Of a DNA stretch of 64,000 nt, positions 10,254-24,411 are shown in pieces (within the stretch, counting starts at the first letter, position 1; each line of letters starts with the position of its first letter). The notes below the pieces were generated by a model that had not been told where the DNA came from, did not search any database, and worked only from the letters and a program-made list of their open reading frames with translations. The position numbers and the translations under genes are program-made. The stretch spans positions 7,501 to 71,500 of the forward strand of contig NZ_MSTI01000102.1 of the NCBI RefSeq assembly GCF_001949125.1, in the 5' to 3' direction. The DNA comes from Deinococcus marmoris. GTDB lineage: Bacteria; Deinococcota; Deinococci; Deinococcales; Deinococcaceae.

Positions 10254-10425
10254 TACGGACTCCGATTAGAGGGTGTTGAAAACACCCGTAATCCGAGCGG
10301 GAGGAGCAGCGTCCTCATGGGCGTCTGTTCGCGACGATGGCGAGAAGGAGAAAAACGGATGCCGGACGTGGAGTGTAGGAATCGGCGCTGTCCCGATTTC
10401 TACACGAAACAAACGGAATCCGTAT
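10253..10425. repeat. MITE-like repeat, family A, copy 1
   Basis: 173 bp bounded by ATACGGACTCCGATT and, inverted, AACGGAATCCGTAT. It contains the internal palindrome GGTGTTGAAAACACC, the block GAGCAGCGTCCTCATGGGCG, and GAATCGGCGCTGTCCCGATTTCT. Same family as 22213-22394, 41410-41581 and 47040-47175. Its first base is the last base of the stop codon of the preceding gene. No transposase; non-coding. Confidence 0.85.
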
Positions 10426-10460
10426 GGGCTGCTGCATGTACAGACGGTCATGAGAACTTC

Positions 10461-10489
10461 TTCACTTTAAGGTCCGACTGCGTTATGAT
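10461..10489 (+). promoter_or_regulatory. Promoter of DUF2334 paralogue 2
   Basis: TTCACT (10461-10466), 17-nt spacer, TATGAT (10484-10489): near-consensus sigma-70 spacing. The CTTCACTTT context is repeated before paralogue 3. This leaves a 5' leader of roughly 190 nt before the ATG at 10684, in which I recognise nothing else. Confidence 0.65.
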
Positions 10490-10683
10490 TCTGTCAGGCG
10501 CGGGCTTCTCCCGTTTTTCCGTCGGTCCGGGTGTGCTGGATGGTCCAGTCCCCGCTGACGGCAGGGAGTGTGCCCCGAAGATGACGTGGTTATCCCGCAT
10601 TCCGGCCTCCCTTTTTCCTGACGATTTCTTGTGACGACCCAGGGCCTGAGCAGTTCATTTTCGCCTTACTCACAAGGACTGTG

Positions 10684-12396
10684 ATGTCTATGAAAAAGAC
10701 CTTTCCACTGCTGATGCTGAGCCTGACCCTGGCGCTGGGAGCCTGCGGCGCACCACCTGCGGGTCCGGGAGCCGCCGATCTGGGGCAGCCGCCCACCTCT
10801 GCGGCGCAGCCACTGCCCGTGACCGGCGACGTGACGCCGCTGTTCGGCGGCCACGCCCGCCCCGAACTGTTCCGTGACCGGGTGGCCGCGCTGGCCTCGG
10901 ACCTGTGGCAGTCGCTGCCGGATCAGGCCGCCGCGCCGCAGGACGGTGGGGGGCCAGCCGGCAACATCAAGACCGTGCGGGTGTACTACAGCGATCCCCT
11001 GCCCACCACGTATCCCTACCGCGACGGCGGCAGCTTCCACGCCATCATGCTGGCCAACCTGCTGGGGCAGTACGACAACGTCAGGGTGATCCGCGCGCCG
11101 ATCTCGCAGTACCGCTCCGGGGACGCGGCGCAGGACCTGCGGACCTTCTACATCGGCACGGTGTACGACGAGAAGATCCCCGCCGCCTTCCTGAACGACG
11201 TGAAAGCGGGCGCGCCGGTCACCTGGATCGGCTACAACATCTGGGAAATGGGCGACATGTCGGCGCTGGGCCTGCAATACAGGAGCCTGCACACCGCGCT
11301 GACGCCCGCACAGATCGCCGCCACGTACAGCACGGTGAATTACAAGGGCTACAACTATAAGAAGTACCCTGCCCAGCAGGAAATCATCGAACTGAAGGCC
11401 GATCCGGCCAAGACCCAGACGCTGGCAGTGGCCAGAGACGCGGTAGGCGACGCGATTCCGTATCTGGTCCGCAGCAAGAACTTCTATTACGTGGCCGACA
11501 ACCCCTTCCAGTACATCCACCCCACGGACCGGTATCTGGTGATGGCCGACAGCCTCAAGACCATGCTGGGCGACACGGGCACCGCCACCTGCAAGAAGCA
11601 GGCCATTCTGCGGCTGGAAGACATCAGCGCCATCAACGATCCGCAGGGCATGCGCGATACCCTGGACGCGATCAGCGCGCTGAAGGTGCCCTTTGCCATG
11701 ACCGTGATCCCGGAAAGTTATTACGGCGGCGTGTCCTACCCCTGGAAAGGCAACCGGGGCGGCCTGCAACAGCTTTACCGCGCCGTCACGATGGGCGGTC
11801 TGGTGATCCAGCACGGGACCACCCACAATTACCACGGCCTGCGCGACCCCGAGGGCGAAAGCGGCGACGAGTGGGAGTTCTGGGACAAGGAAAACGACCA
11901 CGCGCTGGCGCTGCTTAATCCGGCGTCCGCCCAGGCCCGCGTGCAGCAGGGCCGCGACGTGCTGCTCTCGCTGGGCATCAACGCGCAGATGTGGACCACG
12001 CCGCATTACGAGGCCGACGTGGGGCTGTACCCGGCCATCAACAAGATCTATCCCAGGGCCATCGAACGCCGCATGTACACCGCTGACGGGGTGCGCGAGG
12101 GCCAGTTCTTCCCGTACCCGGTGCGTGATGAGTACGGCACATTGGTGGTCCCCGAGAACCTGGGCAATATCCAGGTGGGCTACCTGAGCGACTCCGTGCT
12201 GGACGCCGCTGAGGCCAATAAAAATCTGAGTTGCGCCTACGCCAGCGTCTTCGTTCACCCGTACCTGCTGGAAAAGGATTATGTCGGCCCGGACAAGCTG
12301 ACCAAAGCCAGTCTGACCGCACTGATCAAGGGTATTCAGGCCAAGGGGTACACCTTTGTCAACCCGCTGAACGTCACCACCCGCACGCTGAAGTAG
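10684..12396 (+). CDS. DUF2334 lipoprotein, paralogue 2
   Basis: 570 residues, same two-domain plan as its neighbours but with a lipoprotein signal, [11 protein letters not shown], so the protein is membrane anchored. Deacetylase-like signatures [18 protein letters not shown] and [15 protein letters not shown] are intact. Start: ATG 10684 lies 5 nt after AAGGA (10674-10678); GTG 10681 and ATG 10690 are alternatives. A block of roughly 110 nt around 11449-11557 is identical or nearly so to paralogue 3 at 13479-13587, more similar than the flanks, suggesting gene conversion. Own promoter upstream and a short hairpin downstream. Confidence 0.82.
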   Translation: MSMKKTFPLLMLSLTLALGACGAPPAGPGAADLGQPPTSAAQPLPVTGDVTPLFGGHARPELFRDRVAALASDLWQSLPDQAAAPQDGGGPAGNIKTVRVYYSDPLPTTYPYRDGGSFHAIMLANLLGQYDNVRVIRAPISQYRSGDAAQDLRTFYIGTVYDEKIPAAFLNDVKAGAPVTWIGYNIWEMGDMSALGLQYRSLHTALTPAQIAATYSTVNYKGYNYKKYPAQQEIIELKADPAKTQTLAVARDAVGDAIPYLVRSKNFYYVADNPFQYIHPTDRYLVMADSLKTMLGDTGTATCKKQAILRLEDISAINDPQGMRDTLDAISALKVPFAMTVIPESYYGGVSYPWKGNRGGLQQLYRAVTMGGLVIQHGTTHNYHGLRDPEGESGDEWEFWDKENDHALALLNPASAQARVQQGRDVLLSLGINAQMWTTPHYEADVGLYPAINKIYPRAIERRMYTADGVREGQFFPYPVRDEYGTLVVPENLGNIQVGYLSDSVLDAAEANKNLSCAYASVFVHPYLLEKDYVGPDKLTKASLTALIKGIQAKGYTFVNPLNVTTRTLK

Positions 12397-12435
12397 GGCG
12401 GCCTCGATACCCACGTCGTTCCCCCCCTGGACCCC

Positions 12436-12455
12436 CCCCCTCTTGGGGGTTTCTT
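12436..12455 (+). terminator. Possible short terminator after paralogue 2
   Basis: CCCCC (12436-12440), TCTT loop, GGGGG (12445-12449), then TTTCTTC. Short stem; it runs directly into the -35 element of the next gene. It lies in the 306-nt gap 12397-12702, which otherwise holds the next promoter and leader. Confidence 0.4.
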
Positions 12456-12482
12456 CACTTTTATGCCACTTTTATGTATAAT
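12454..12482 (+). promoter_or_regulatory. Promoter of DUF2334 paralogue 3 / glycan operon
   Basis: TTCACT (12454-12459), 17-nt spacer, TATAAT (12477-12482), inside an unusually AT-rich stretch. This is the strongest of the three related promoters and would drive paralogue 3, the hydrolase and the glycosyltransferase. The long leader to 12702 contains a direct repeat of CTGACATT near 12505. Confidence 0.75.
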
Positions 12483-12702
12483 TTTTCTCAGTACGCTGTT
12501 TTCTGACATTGCCTGACATTTTTGCCTGTTGTTCGCTGGGCCAGATTTCCGCTCCGACTCTGGAGGGCGCTGGCTGGACTGGAAATCTGGAGAAATGACA
12601 GTGGGAGAAAAGCGTAGGGCAAGCAGGTCCGCCGCCTCGCTGGACAGTGCTTTCCGGCCCGCCTCCCCGCCGCCTCCCTGTGAAGGACCGTAAAGGAAAA
12701 AA

Positions 12703-14424
<1,722 letters not shown>

Positions 14425-14450
14425 AGCGGACCCGGCGGTCTGGTGGGGCG

Positions 14451-15554
14451 ATGGGCAGGGCAAACGAAATCGGGGCCGTCTGGCGCGGAAGTGTGCTGGC
14501 GCTGCTGCTGGGCCTGGCCAGCCCGGCGGTGGGCCAGCCGGGCCAGGCCGTGAAGGGGCCTGCGCTGGCGCACGGCGTGTTCGTGGCCTCGCCGGAACAG
14601 CCCGAGGACGTGGTGCCGGAAGCGCAACTCAATGCCTACGTGGCGGCGGTGGGGCGTGAGCTGGCCTATGTCTACCTGACCAACAACTGGTTCCGGGACC
14701 GGGCCTTTCCCGCAGAGCAGGTGGCGCGGGTCCGGGCGCGCGGTGCCACGCCGTTCATCCGCCTGATGCTGCGCAGCAGCGACGAGGAGGCGGTCCGTCC
14801 CGATCCGCTGTTTCCCTTGCAGGTCATCATCGCCGGGCAGTTCGACGACGATCTGCGGGCCTGGGGTGCGGCGGCGGGCCGGGTGGACGGCCCGGTGTAC
14901 GCCGAGTACGGCACCGAGGTCAACGGTTCGTGGTTTGCCTGGAACGCCCGCTGGAACGGGGAGACGGCGGGCGCGGCGCAGTTTGTGCAGGCGTACCGCC
15001 GGATGGCGAAGTTGGTGCGTGAGGGCGGCGGCAGCAACGTGCGCTGGGTCTTCCATGTGGCGGCCCAGGACGATCCACCCGTCCGCTGGAACACGCTGGA
15101 AAGCTACTACCCCGGCGGTGACGTGATCAGCGTGCTGGGTGTGTCGGCCTACGGCGCGCAGTCGCCCCTGGACGCCCCGGAGGACCTATTGAGCCTGCGC
15201 GCCCAGCTCGACGACGTGATGCCGCGCCTGAGCGCGCTGGCCCCCAGCAAGCCCGCGCTGCTGCTGGAATTTGGCAGCGCACGGGGGGCGGCGGTAGCGC
15301 CCGAAGCCTGGGCCGGGGCTGCCCTGAAGGACCTGACCGACGGGCGCTGGCCCAGCCTGCGCGGTTTCTCGTGGTGGGACAGTGCGTGGGCCATCGACGA
15401 CGATCCACGGCACGACACCGAGATGCGCGTCGAAACGCAACCGGCCCTGGCCGCCATTTTCCGCCGATTTCTGGTCGGGGCGGGCGTGACAGAGCGCCTG
15501 AACCTGACCCCCTCTTCACCTCAAACCTCAAGTTCTGCCCAGGAGGCACCGTGA
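14451..15554 (+). CDS. GH26-like secreted glycoside hydrolase
   Basis: 367 residues with a signal peptide ([17 protein letters not shown]). The TIM-barrel carries [13 protein letters not shown], with Glu156 in the place of the acid/base of GH26 enzymes (usual form HEMNGxWxPW), and LLLEFGS, with Glu273 as nucleophile. The usual His before the acid/base is Thr155, so the substrate pocket differs from mannanases. Context with a glycan synthase and deacetylase-like proteins suggests a polymer-cleaving periplasmic enzyme, comparable in role to BcsZ, PslG or PelA. Ends in a GTGA overlap with the next gene. Confidence 0.7.
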   Translation: MGRANEIGAVWRGSVLALLLGLASPAVGQPGQAVKGPALAHGVFVASPEQPEDVVPEAQLNAYVAAVGRELAYVYLTNNWFRDRAFPAEQVARVRARGATPFIRLMLRSSDEEAVRPDPLFPLQVIIAGQFDDDLRAWGAAAGRVDGPVYAEYGTEVNGSWFAWNARWNGETAGAAQFVQAYRRMAKLVREGGGSNVRWVFHVAAQDDPPVRWNTLESYYPGGDVISVLGVSAYGAQSPLDAPEDLLSLRAQLDDVMPRLSALAPSKPALLLEFGSARGAAVAPEAWAGAALKDLTDGRWPSLRGFSWWDSAWAIDDDPRHDTEMRVETQPALAAIFRRFLVGAGVTERLNLTPSSPQTSSSAQEAP

Positions 15555-17626
15555 CCCTGCCCGATTTAAATTTTTCCAACCTGCTGTCCACGGGGCTGTC
15601 CACGGGCGTCTTCCTGCTGCTGGCGCTGTACATCTTGGTCAGTCTGGACGATCTGCTGCTGGACCTGGCCTACCTGTTGCGGCGGCGCAGGATCAGGGAC
15701 TGGCAGCTCAGCGCTGCCGAGTTGCAGCGTGACCGCCCGGCCCGTATCGCCGTGATGGTGGGCGCGTGGCAGGAGGCGGGCGTGGTCACGCCGATGATCG
15801 AAAGTACCCTGAAGTTGATGCACTACCCGGCCTCGCAGGTGGAATTCTTCGTGGGCGTGTATCCCAACGATCTGGCCACCGCCCCCGAGGTGCAGGCCCT
15901 GGACGAACGCGCCGCCTGCGTGCATTGCGTGGTCAACGAGAAGCCGGGGCCGACCAGCAAGTCCCAGAACCTCAACGGGGTCTACGCCGCCGTCCAGGCC
16001 CACGAGGCCCGCACGGGGCAGAAGTTCGACATTATCGCCGTTCACGACGCCGAAGACGTGATCCACCCCTACACCTTCAGCGCCTACAGCGCGCTGCTCA
16101 AGAAGCACCAGATGGTGCAGCTCCCGGTGTTCGCGCTGTTTCCACGGGTGGGCGGCGTGGGCCTGCGCGGGCTGGTCCGCCGCACCCTGGCGCAACTGGT
16201 CACCGGCAGTTACGCCGACGAATTTGCCGAACATCACCTGCACCACCTGCCCGCCCGCGAGGCGCTGGGCCTGTTTCTGCCGTCGGCGGGTACCGGTTTT
16301 GCCATGCGCCGCGAGGTGATGGCCCTGCTGGACGAGGAAGACGGCCAGGTGCTGACCGAGGGCGCGCTGGCCGAGGATTACGAGCTGGCGCTGCGGCTAT
16401 GGCGTAAGGGGATCAAGGTGCATTTTCACGTTCAGCCGCTGCCCCGACTGCGCCAGGATGGCCGGACCGAGTGCGATTACGTGGCCGTGCGCGAGTACTT
16501 TCCCACCGAGATCGCGGCGGCCATCAAGCAGAAGGGCCGCTGGACCTACGGCATCACGCTGCAAACGCCGCAGCGCCTGCGCGGCATGAAGATGGGATTG
16601 CGGGACCGCCTGACCCTGTGGCACGATCAGAAGGGCAAATTCACCAACCTGATCCACCTGATCGGCTATCCCTTCTCGGCGGCGCTGATCCTCTGCACGC
16701 TGCTGGGCGTCGGTTTCGAGTCCACGCTGTTTATGCGCGAACTGCTGTACACCGTGCTGGGCATCACCGCCTGGCGCATGCTGATGCGCGGCGCGGCGGT
16801 GCGGCGCATTTACGGGCTGAAGCAGGCGCTGATCGCCACGCTGATGCTGCCGGGTCTGCCCCTGCGCTGGCTGATCGGCAATTACATCAACACGCTGGCT
16901 ACGGTGCGGGCGTGGCGGCTGTTCCTGTTTCCTGCCAAGGGCCAGACACGCGGCACGGCAGTGTGGGACAAGACCGAGCGCAAGGCGTATGTGCCCGATT
17001 CGGTGCTGGACGACGCCCGCCGCCGCCTGGGCGATCAGGTGCTGTTCTCTGGCGGGGTGGATTCGCGCACGCTGAGCCGCCTGATCCGCGAGGGCCACAG
17101 CCAGTCCAGGCCGCTGGGTCAACTGATGCTGAGCGGTCAATTCATGTCAGAGGCGGCGCTGCGCCAGTCGCTGGCCACCCTGCATGGGCTGACCTTCATG
17201 GAGCTGACCCCGGAAATGATCGATGCCCGCCTGCTGCCCACTGCGCTGGGCCGGGAGATGAACTTCGCGGTCCTGGGACGGCGGGAAGACGAGGTGCTGA
17301 TCGCCACGCCGCACGCCAGCCACACCGAGCGTCTGGCCGGGATTTTGCGGGTGCTGGCGCAGCAGCCCGGGCTGGCCGAACTGGGGGTCACGGTGTTTAT
17401 GACCTCGCGGGCCAGCCTGGAGCATGCCTACAGCCGTCCAGGCATCAGCGGCTCGATCTACCGGCGGGCGCTGCGCGATCCCCGTATTGCGCTGGACATG
17501 CTGCCCCACGAATTTGAGCGCCTGCGGATGCAGCGTGAGATGGGCGGTCTCGAAACCCGCTGGGCTTCCGGGGTGGCCGGGGTCCAGCGCCCCAGCAAGC
17601 TCCGGGTCTCGGTGGGCAAGGGGTGA
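15551..17626 (+). CDS. NfrB-like membrane glycosyltransferase with C-terminal MshEN domain
   Basis: 691 residues. After one membrane helix (about residues 15-40) comes a GT2 domain: [17 protein letters not shown] as the metal-binding acid motif, [12 protein letters not shown], and QKGRWTYG as the Q-x-x-R-W motif of processive synthases; then several helices. Residues from about 480 carry two MshEN-type motifs ([20 protein letters not shown] near 492 and [20 protein letters not shown] near 521), the type that binds cyclic di-GMP in MshE and NfrB. Start GTG 15551 has AGGAGG 4 nt upstream and overlaps the hydrolase stop. Likely exopolysaccharide synthase switched by c-di-GMP. Confidence 0.8.
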   Translation: MTLPDLNFSNLLSTGLSTGVFLLLALYILVSLDDLLLDLAYLLRRRRIRDWQLSAAELQRDRPARIAVMVGAWQEAGVVTPMIESTLKLMHYPASQVEFFVGVYPNDLATAPEVQALDERAACVHCVVNEKPGPTSKSQNLNGVYAAVQAHEARTGQKFDIIAVHDAEDVIHPYTFSAYSALLKKHQMVQLPVFALFPRVGGVGLRGLVRRTLAQLVTGSYADEFAEHHLHHLPAREALGLFLPSAGTGFAMRREVMALLDEEDGQVLTEGALAEDYELALRLWRKGIKVHFHVQPLPRLRQDGRTECDYVAVREYFPTEIAAAIKQKGRWTYGITLQTPQRLRGMKMGLRDRLTLWHDQKGKFTNLIHLIGYPFSAALILCTLLGVGFESTLFMRELLYTVLGITAWRMLMRGAAVRRIYGLKQALIATLMLPGLPLRWLIGNYINTLATVRAWRLFLFPAKGQTRGTAVWDKTERKAYVPDSVLDDARRRLGDQVLFSGGVDSRTLSRLIREGHSQSRPLGQLMLSGQFMSEAALRQSLATLHGLTFMELTPEMIDARLLPTALGREMNFAVLGRREDEVLIATPHASHTERLAGILRVLAQQPGLAELGVTVFMTSRASLEHAYSRPGISGSIYRRALRDPRIALDMLPHEFERLRMQREMGGLETRWASGVAGVQRPSKLRVSVGKG

Positions 17627-17731
17627 TCTGAGCGCCCGTCTGCCGCCCGCCTGTACCCGTGCCGTGGGCCGGATCGGGGCGTGCAGGTCCACGGGCCACC
17701 GCAGTTGCCCCCGCCCGCCCGGACCCGCTAA

Positions 17732-17920
17732 CATGGCCAGTATGAAGTCACGCGCCCATCACTCCGATCTGGTGATGGGAGGCGTGTGGCTGCGAATGCT
17801 CCACCTGCCCGGTCTGACGCGAACTCCAAGCGCCTGAAAGCCTTTCGCCGGTTTTCAGGCGTTGCGCTGGGATGCGGCCAGATCGGGCCTTCTCGTGTCT
17901 TGAATTAAGGAGTTAAACCT
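17732..17920 (+). promoter_or_regulatory. Structured thrS leader with hairpin and possible leader peptide
   Basis: A 12-bp hairpin with a 7-nt loop spans 17831-17861 (CGCCTGAAA paired with TTTCAGGCG plus inner pairs). A short frame from ATG 17733 ends with TGA inside the left arm of that hairpin (17835-17837), the arrangement expected when a ribosome on a leader peptide disrupts a structure. No T-box core was found and no U-run follows, so the mechanism is open. TAAGGAG precedes the thrS start. Confidence 0.4.
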
Positions 17921-19870
<1,950 letters not shown>

Positions 19871-19883
19871 AGTAAGTACGGGA

Positions 19884-19923
19884 GAGGCCGCCTGCCGGGA
19901 TTCGGGGCGGCCTCTTTACTTTT
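19884..19923 (+). terminator. Intrinsic terminator of thrS
   Basis: Perfect 9-bp stem GAGGCCGCC (19884-19892) with GGCGGCCTC (19906-19914), followed by TTTACTTTT. Confidence 0.9.
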
Positions 19924-19971
19924 GGCCCTAAGTTACGTTCAACCCCTCTCATACAGAGGCATACTTCTCCG

Positions 19972-20601
<630 letters not shown>

Positions 20602-20620
20602 AGCCCGGTTGAAGAGGCGA

Positions 20621-20660
20621 GGGGGCCGTGATTCGCGTCACTGGCCCCCTTTCTTTTGTT
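20621..20660 (+). terminator. Intrinsic terminator of folE
   Basis: GGGGGCC (20621-20627) pairs with GGCCCCC (20643-20649); TTTCTTTTGTTGTT follows. Lies against the end of the convergent glmU gene. Confidence 0.85.
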
Positions 20661-20661
20661 G

Positions 20662-22128
20662 TTACCCCTGTCGTTCCAGCCAGCCTGCCAGCCACGGCAG
20701 CTTCTTCTGCACCTTCTCCTTCATGCCGCCCCAGTAGCGCCGTGACCAGCCCTCGATGTTGCGCTGCTTTCCACGGGCCACGGCCATTGCGCCCTCGGGA
20801 ATGTCGTCGTGGACGGCGCTTCCGGCGGCGATAAAGGCGGCGTCGCCCACCGTGCGCGGCGCGATGATCGTGCTGTTGCTGCCGATGAAGACGCCCGCGC
20901 CGATCACGCTGGGATGCTTGTTGATGCCGTCATAGTTGGCGACAATCGTCCCCGCGCCGACATTGGTTTCCGCGCCGATGCTCACGTCGCCCAGGTAGGC
21001 CAGATGCCCGGCCTTGACCCCGGCGTCCAGCCGCGCGTTCTTGGTCTCCACGAAGTTGCCGATATGCACGCCCGCGCCCAGCACGCTGCCGGGGCGCAGG
21101 CGGGCAAACGGCCCCACATCGCTGCCCGCGCCGACGTGTGCGCCCTCTAAAACACTGTGGGGCTTGACCACCACGCCCGCCTCCAGCACGCTGTCGGTGA
21201 CGATGCTGTACGCGCCGATGGTGACGCCCCCCGCCAGCACCGTCTGTCCGCGCAGGATCACGCCGGGTTCCAGGGTCACGTCGCGGGCGATCTGCACGCT
21301 GTCCTCGATGCTGATGCGCTCAGGGTCTTGCAGGGTCACGCCCGCGCGCATGTGGGCAGCGTTGGTGCGGCGGCGCAGGATGGCCTCCAGTTCGGCCAGC
21401 CCGGTGCGGTCATTTGCGCCCATCACCTCATCAGGGTCCGCGAGCTTGAAGGCGTGGGCGGCCTCACCCTCGGCGCGGTACAGGCCCAGCAGATCGGTCA
21501 GGTAGTACTCGCCCGCCGCGTTGTCGTTGCCGATGCGGTGAGCCAGTTCGCCCGCCCGCGAGTCCATCAGGTACACGCCGCTGTTGAACTCGCCCACCGC
21601 CTCTTCCTCGGATGTGGCGTCTTTTTGCTCCACGATGCGCTCGATATCACCCTGCGCGTCGCGGATGATGCGCCCGTAGCCGGTGGCGTCCGGCAGTTCG
21701 CCGGTCAGGATGGTCAGGGCGCTACCGCGCGCGCGGTGGTCTTCCAGCATGGCTTCCAGCGTCCCGGAGCGCAGCAGGGGCGTGTCGCCGTATAGGACCA
21801 GCACGTCCGCGTCCTCATGGCCATTGCCCTGAAGCGAATCGGCCAGCACGTCGATGCCGCAGATGAAGGCGTGCCCGGTGCCCAGCCGCTGTTCCTGCCG
21901 GGCAAAAACGACACCCTGCCCCCCCAGCGCCGCCTCTACTTTCTCCGCGCCGTGTCCGGTCACGACCACAATGTTTCGTGCGCCCAGCTCACGCGCCGCC
22001 TTCACGGCCCAGGCCACCATCGGGCGGCCCGCGACGGGGTGCAGCACCTTGGGGAGGGCCGAATTCATGCGGGTTCCCTGACCCGCCGCAAGGATCACCA
22101 CGTCCAGCGGACGTCTATATGCAGTCAT
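20662..22128 (-). CDS. glmU: Bifunctional GlcNAc-1-phosphate uridylyltransferase / GlcN-1-phosphate acetyltransferase
   Basis: 488 residues. The N-terminal nucleotidyltransferase has [20 protein letters not shown] and the UDP-binding VLYGDTPLL; the C-terminal half is a left-handed beta-helix of hexapeptide repeats ending [22 protein letters not shown]. It makes UDP-GlcNAc for peptidoglycan and for any amino-sugar polymer, which is relevant to the glycan locus at 12.7-17.6 kb. Slightly longer than E. coli GlmU (456). Starts ATG 22128; upstream lies a MITE and the divergent asparaginase gene. Confidence 0.95.
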   Translation of the reverse strand: MTAYRRPLDVVILAAGQGTRMNSALPKVLHPVAGRPMVAWAVKAARELGARNIVVVTGHGAEKVEAALGGQGVVFARQEQRLGTGHAFICGIDVLADSLQGNGHEDADVLVLYGDTPLLRSGTLEAMLEDHRARGSALTILTGELPDATGYGRIIRDAQGDIERIVEQKDATSEEEAVGEFNSGVYLMDSRAGELAHRIGNDNAAGEYYLTDLLGLYRAEGEAAHAFKLADPDEVMGANDRTGLAELEAILRRRTNAAHMRAGVTLQDPERISIEDSVQIARDVTLEPGVILRGQTVLAGGVTIGAYSIVTDSVLEAGVVVKPHSVLEGAHVGAGSDVGPFARLRPGSVLGAGVHIGNFVETKNARLDAGVKAGHLAYLGDVSIGAETNVGAGTIVANYDGINKHPSVIGAGVFIGSNSTIIAPRTVGDAAFIAAGSAVHDDIPEGAMAVARGKQRNIEGWSRRYWGGMKEKVQKKLPWLAGWLERQG

Positions 22129-22212
22129 TCCATTTCACCTTTAGGCCAGTGTAGTGCAAGCCCCCCCGCCTGGGGGGCGGCTGGTCAGATGTGTGGCGTT
22201 CCGGCCCGCGTC

Positions 22213-22394
22213 ATATGGACTCCGATTGAAAGGTGTTGGGAGCATCTGGAAATCCGAACGGGCGTCCAGGCGTTCTCTCTGCGAGCTGTACCAGTCATGG
22301 GCGCTGCTCTGGAAAGGAGAAAAATGGATTCCGGGCGTGGAGTGCAGGAATCAGCGCTGTCCCGATTTCTGCACGAAACAGACGGAATCCGTAT
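22213..22394. repeat. MITE-like repeat, family A, copy 2
   Basis: 182 bp from ATATGGACTCCGATTG to GACGGAATCCGTAT. Shares GGTGTTGGGAGCA at the left palindrome, GGATTCCGGGCGTGGAG in the middle and CGGAATCCGTAT at the right with the other copies. It lies between glmU and the asparaginase gene and probably includes or displaces their promoters. Confidence 0.85.
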
Positions 22395-22405
22395 CAGGCC
22401 CCACA

Positions 22406-23440
22406 ATGCCCTGTATGCAACGTTCCACTGTGCCGCCTTCCACTGTGCAGCGTCCCGGCAAGCGTCTCGCGGTGATCCACACCGGCGGCACCATCGCCAG
22501 CCGTCCCAGCCCCGACGGGCGCGGCCTGACCCCCCAGCAGGCCCCCAGCGTGCCGGGTCTGGCGGACGTGGAGGTCCACGATTTCCATCCCTTCAACCTG
22601 CCCAGCCCGCATATCACGCCCGCGCATATGCTGGAGCTGGCGGGGCTGATCCGGCAGCTTGCGCCCCAACATGATGGAATTGTCGTCACGCACGGCACCG
22701 ACACCCTGGAGGAAACGGCCTTCGCCTTGCATCTGCTGCTGGATACTCCCACGCCCGTCGTCCTGACTGGCAGCATGCGGCACGCAGGCGAGGTGTCCTG
22801 GGACGGCCCGGCCAACCTGCTGGACGCCGCCGGGGTGGCCCTGAATCCGCAGAGTGTCAGATCACAGGGCACCGGGCGCGGTCCGCTAGTGGTCTTCGGC
22901 GGCGACATCTTCGACGCGCGCACCGTGACCAAGGTGCATACCACCGCCGTGGACGCGTTCGGCGGTTATCCCGGCCCCATCGGGCGGATTGACCGCACCA
23001 GCAACGGAACAGAAGACGCGGCGCATGTCCGGTTCTTCGCCACCCCTGAACAGCGCCGCACCTACGCGCCCGGCAGCCTGAATGCCCGCGTGGACATCCT
23101 GTACGCCTACGCGGGCTGGCGCGGCGAGGGCTACGCCGGGGCGCAGGCAGACGCGGACGGCATCGTGATCGCGGCCCTTGGCACGGGCAACCTGCCCGCC
23201 GAGTTGCTGCCCCTGATTGCCGCCACCCGGCAGCCGGTGATCATCGCCACCCGCACCCATGCCGGTCCGGTGCTGCCGATCTACGGCTATGCGGGCGGCG
23301 GCGCGACGCTGGTGAAAGCCGGAGCCATTCCCGCCAGCTTCCTGAATGCCCACAAGGCCCGCATCCTGCTGCTGACGCTGCTGGGATCGGGCCTGGGGAA
23401 AGAGGAGATCAGGGCGGTGTTCGGGGAGGCGGGCTTTTAA
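22406..23440 (+). CDS. L-asparaginase
   Basis: 344 residues, type I/II bacterial asparaginase that hydrolyses asparagine to aspartate and ammonia. Active-site signatures: HTGGTIAS with the nucleophile Thr, and THGTDTLEETAF with the Thr-Asp pair; VLTGSMR and the C-terminal catalytic-loop regions are also present. No signal peptide, so probably cytoplasmic. Start at ATG 22406 is the first after the MITE; ATG 22415 or GTG codons in a 15-bp tandem repeat (22423-22452, coding STVPP-STVQR) are alternatives, since homology begins only at GKRLAVIHTGG. Confidence 0.9.
   Translation: MPCMQRSTVPPSTVQRPGKRLAVIHTGGTIASRPSPDGRGLTPQQAPSVPGLADVEVHDFHPFNLPSPHITPAHMLELAGLIRQLAPQHDGIVVTHGTDTLEETAFALHLLLDTPTPVVLTGSMRHAGEVSWDGPANLLDAAGVALNPQSVRSQGTGRGPLVVFGGDIFDARTVTKVHTTAVDAFGGYPGPIGRIDRTSNGTEDAAHVRFFATPEQRRTYAPGSLNARVDILYAYAGWRGEGYAGAQADADGIVIAALGTGNLPAELLPLIAATRQPVIIATRTHAGPVLPIYGYAGGGATLVKAGAIPASFLNAHKARILLLTLLGSGLGKEEIRAVFGEAGF
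22423..22452 (+). repeat. 15-bp tandem repeat near the asparaginase start
   Basis: TTCCACTGTGCCGCC (22423-22437) followed by TTCCACTGTGCAGCG (22438-22452). In frame; each unit carries an in-frame GTG. Confidence 0.8.
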
Positions 23441-23471
23441 GAGGGGATCAGCCGAACTGACCGTGCCTCCT

Positions 23472-24203
23472 TTACTCCGCCGACTCCAGATCCAGCCGGA
23501 TCAGGAAGCGTCCGCAGGATGGGCATTTCACGGGAGGCAACTTGCCCAGCGCGGCTTTCTGCTGCACGTTGATGGGCAACACCACGTTGCAGCCGGTGCA
23601 GCGCCCGCCCTTGATCTCCACCACGCCCAGACCCTTCTTGGCCTTGCGGATCATGTCGTACTCGCGCACGGTGCGGGCGTCCAGATCACCGACCAGCCCG
23701 GCGCGTTCCTGGCGGTCTGCCTCACCCTGGGCGCGCAGGTCCTCGATCCGGGCCTCGTCCTTCTCTTCCATCGTGTTCAGGCTGGGGCGCAGGGCGCGGT
23801 GCTGGGCGCGCAGATCGGCGGCCTTTTCATTCAGTTCGCGCTGACGCTCGCGCAGGGGCACTAGGTCCTCCTCCATCTCGTCGGCGCGCTCGCCGAGTTG
23901 CTGGATGCGGCTGCCGTACTGGCTCTGGGCGCGGGCATCGAAGGCGTTCTTTTCCTGCTCCTCGGCGGCGCGGGCGATCTGCTCGCGGGTGCCGCCCAGA
24001 TCCTGCTCCTGCTGCCGGACGCGCTTGTCCACGCCTTCCAGGGTGATCTCGGTGTCTTCCAGATCGTTGTTGAGGCGGCCCTGCTCGGCGCGGGCGGCCC
24101 GCAGGTCATCGGGGAAATTCTGTTCCTCGTCGCGCAGACGGTCAAGGCCCAGGTCAAGTTCCTGGACACGGTGCAGGCGACGGAGGGGGGAAAGATCAGT
24201 CAT
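23472..24203 (-). CDS. Coiled-coil protein with C-terminal C4 zinc ribbon
   Basis: 243 residues. Residues 1-175 form a charged heptad-rich antiparallel coiled coil; the C-terminal part reads GGRCTGCNVVLP and VKCPSCGRFL, two CxxC pairs of a zinc ribbon. This is the conserved bacterial family often annotated as a zinc-ribbon or nucleic-acid-binding protein and similar to actinobacterial and chlamydial homologues. Function is unknown; a role binding nucleic acid or ribosomes has been suggested for relatives. Start at ATG 24203, followed by TDLSPLRRLHRVQELD as in the family. Confidence 0.82.
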   Translation of the reverse strand: MTDLSPLRRLHRVQELDLGLDRLRDEEQNFPDDLRAARAEQGRLNNDLEDTEITLEGVDKRVRQQEQDLGGTREQIARAAEEQEKNAFDARAQSQYGSRIQQLGERADEMEEDLVPLRERQRELNEKAADLRAQHRALRPSLNTMEEKDEARIEDLRAQGEADRQERAGLVGDLDARTVREYDMIRKAKKGLGVVEIKGGRCTGCNVVLPINVQQKAALGKLPPVKCPSCGRFLIRLDLESAE

Positions 24204-24335
24204 CACCCGCCAGTGTACCCCCCAATCGCCAGGGCCGGTTCCGAAGGGGCAAGAAAACGTGAGGGCGGCGCAGCGTTGAGTGCAAGCTCTCGCTCCCTCG
24301 CCGTCGGATATGGGTGCTCTGAACTGTTCCCAGAG

Positions 24336-24364
24336 TTGCCATAACCCTTGCACTCTGTTATGCT
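24336..24364 (+). promoter_or_regulatory. Promoter of the DUF6745 gene pair
   Basis: TTGCCA (24336-24341), 17-nt spacer, TATGCT (24359-24364), then about 47 nt to the start with AGGAGG before the ATG. Good sigma-70 form. Confidence 0.65.
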
Positions 24365-24411
24365 ATTAACGTAATCAGCGTAGCCCATTCAATCTGCTCA
24401 GGAGGTTTCCC

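Noticed and set aside
10273..10470. Short open frames inside MITE copies, with a recurrent peptide (GIGAVPIS...RN)
   Set aside because: The same peptide arises in every copy only because the DNA repeat is conserved; no start signal and no coding bias.
12500..12530. Radiation/desiccation response motif
   Set aside because: CTGACATTGCCTGACATT is a direct, not inverted, repeat and does not fit the known palindrome TTATGTCATTGACATAA.
17640..17920. T-box riboswitch for thrS
   Set aside because: No TGGNACCGCG-like core or specifier loop could be found; only a hairpin and a short frame.
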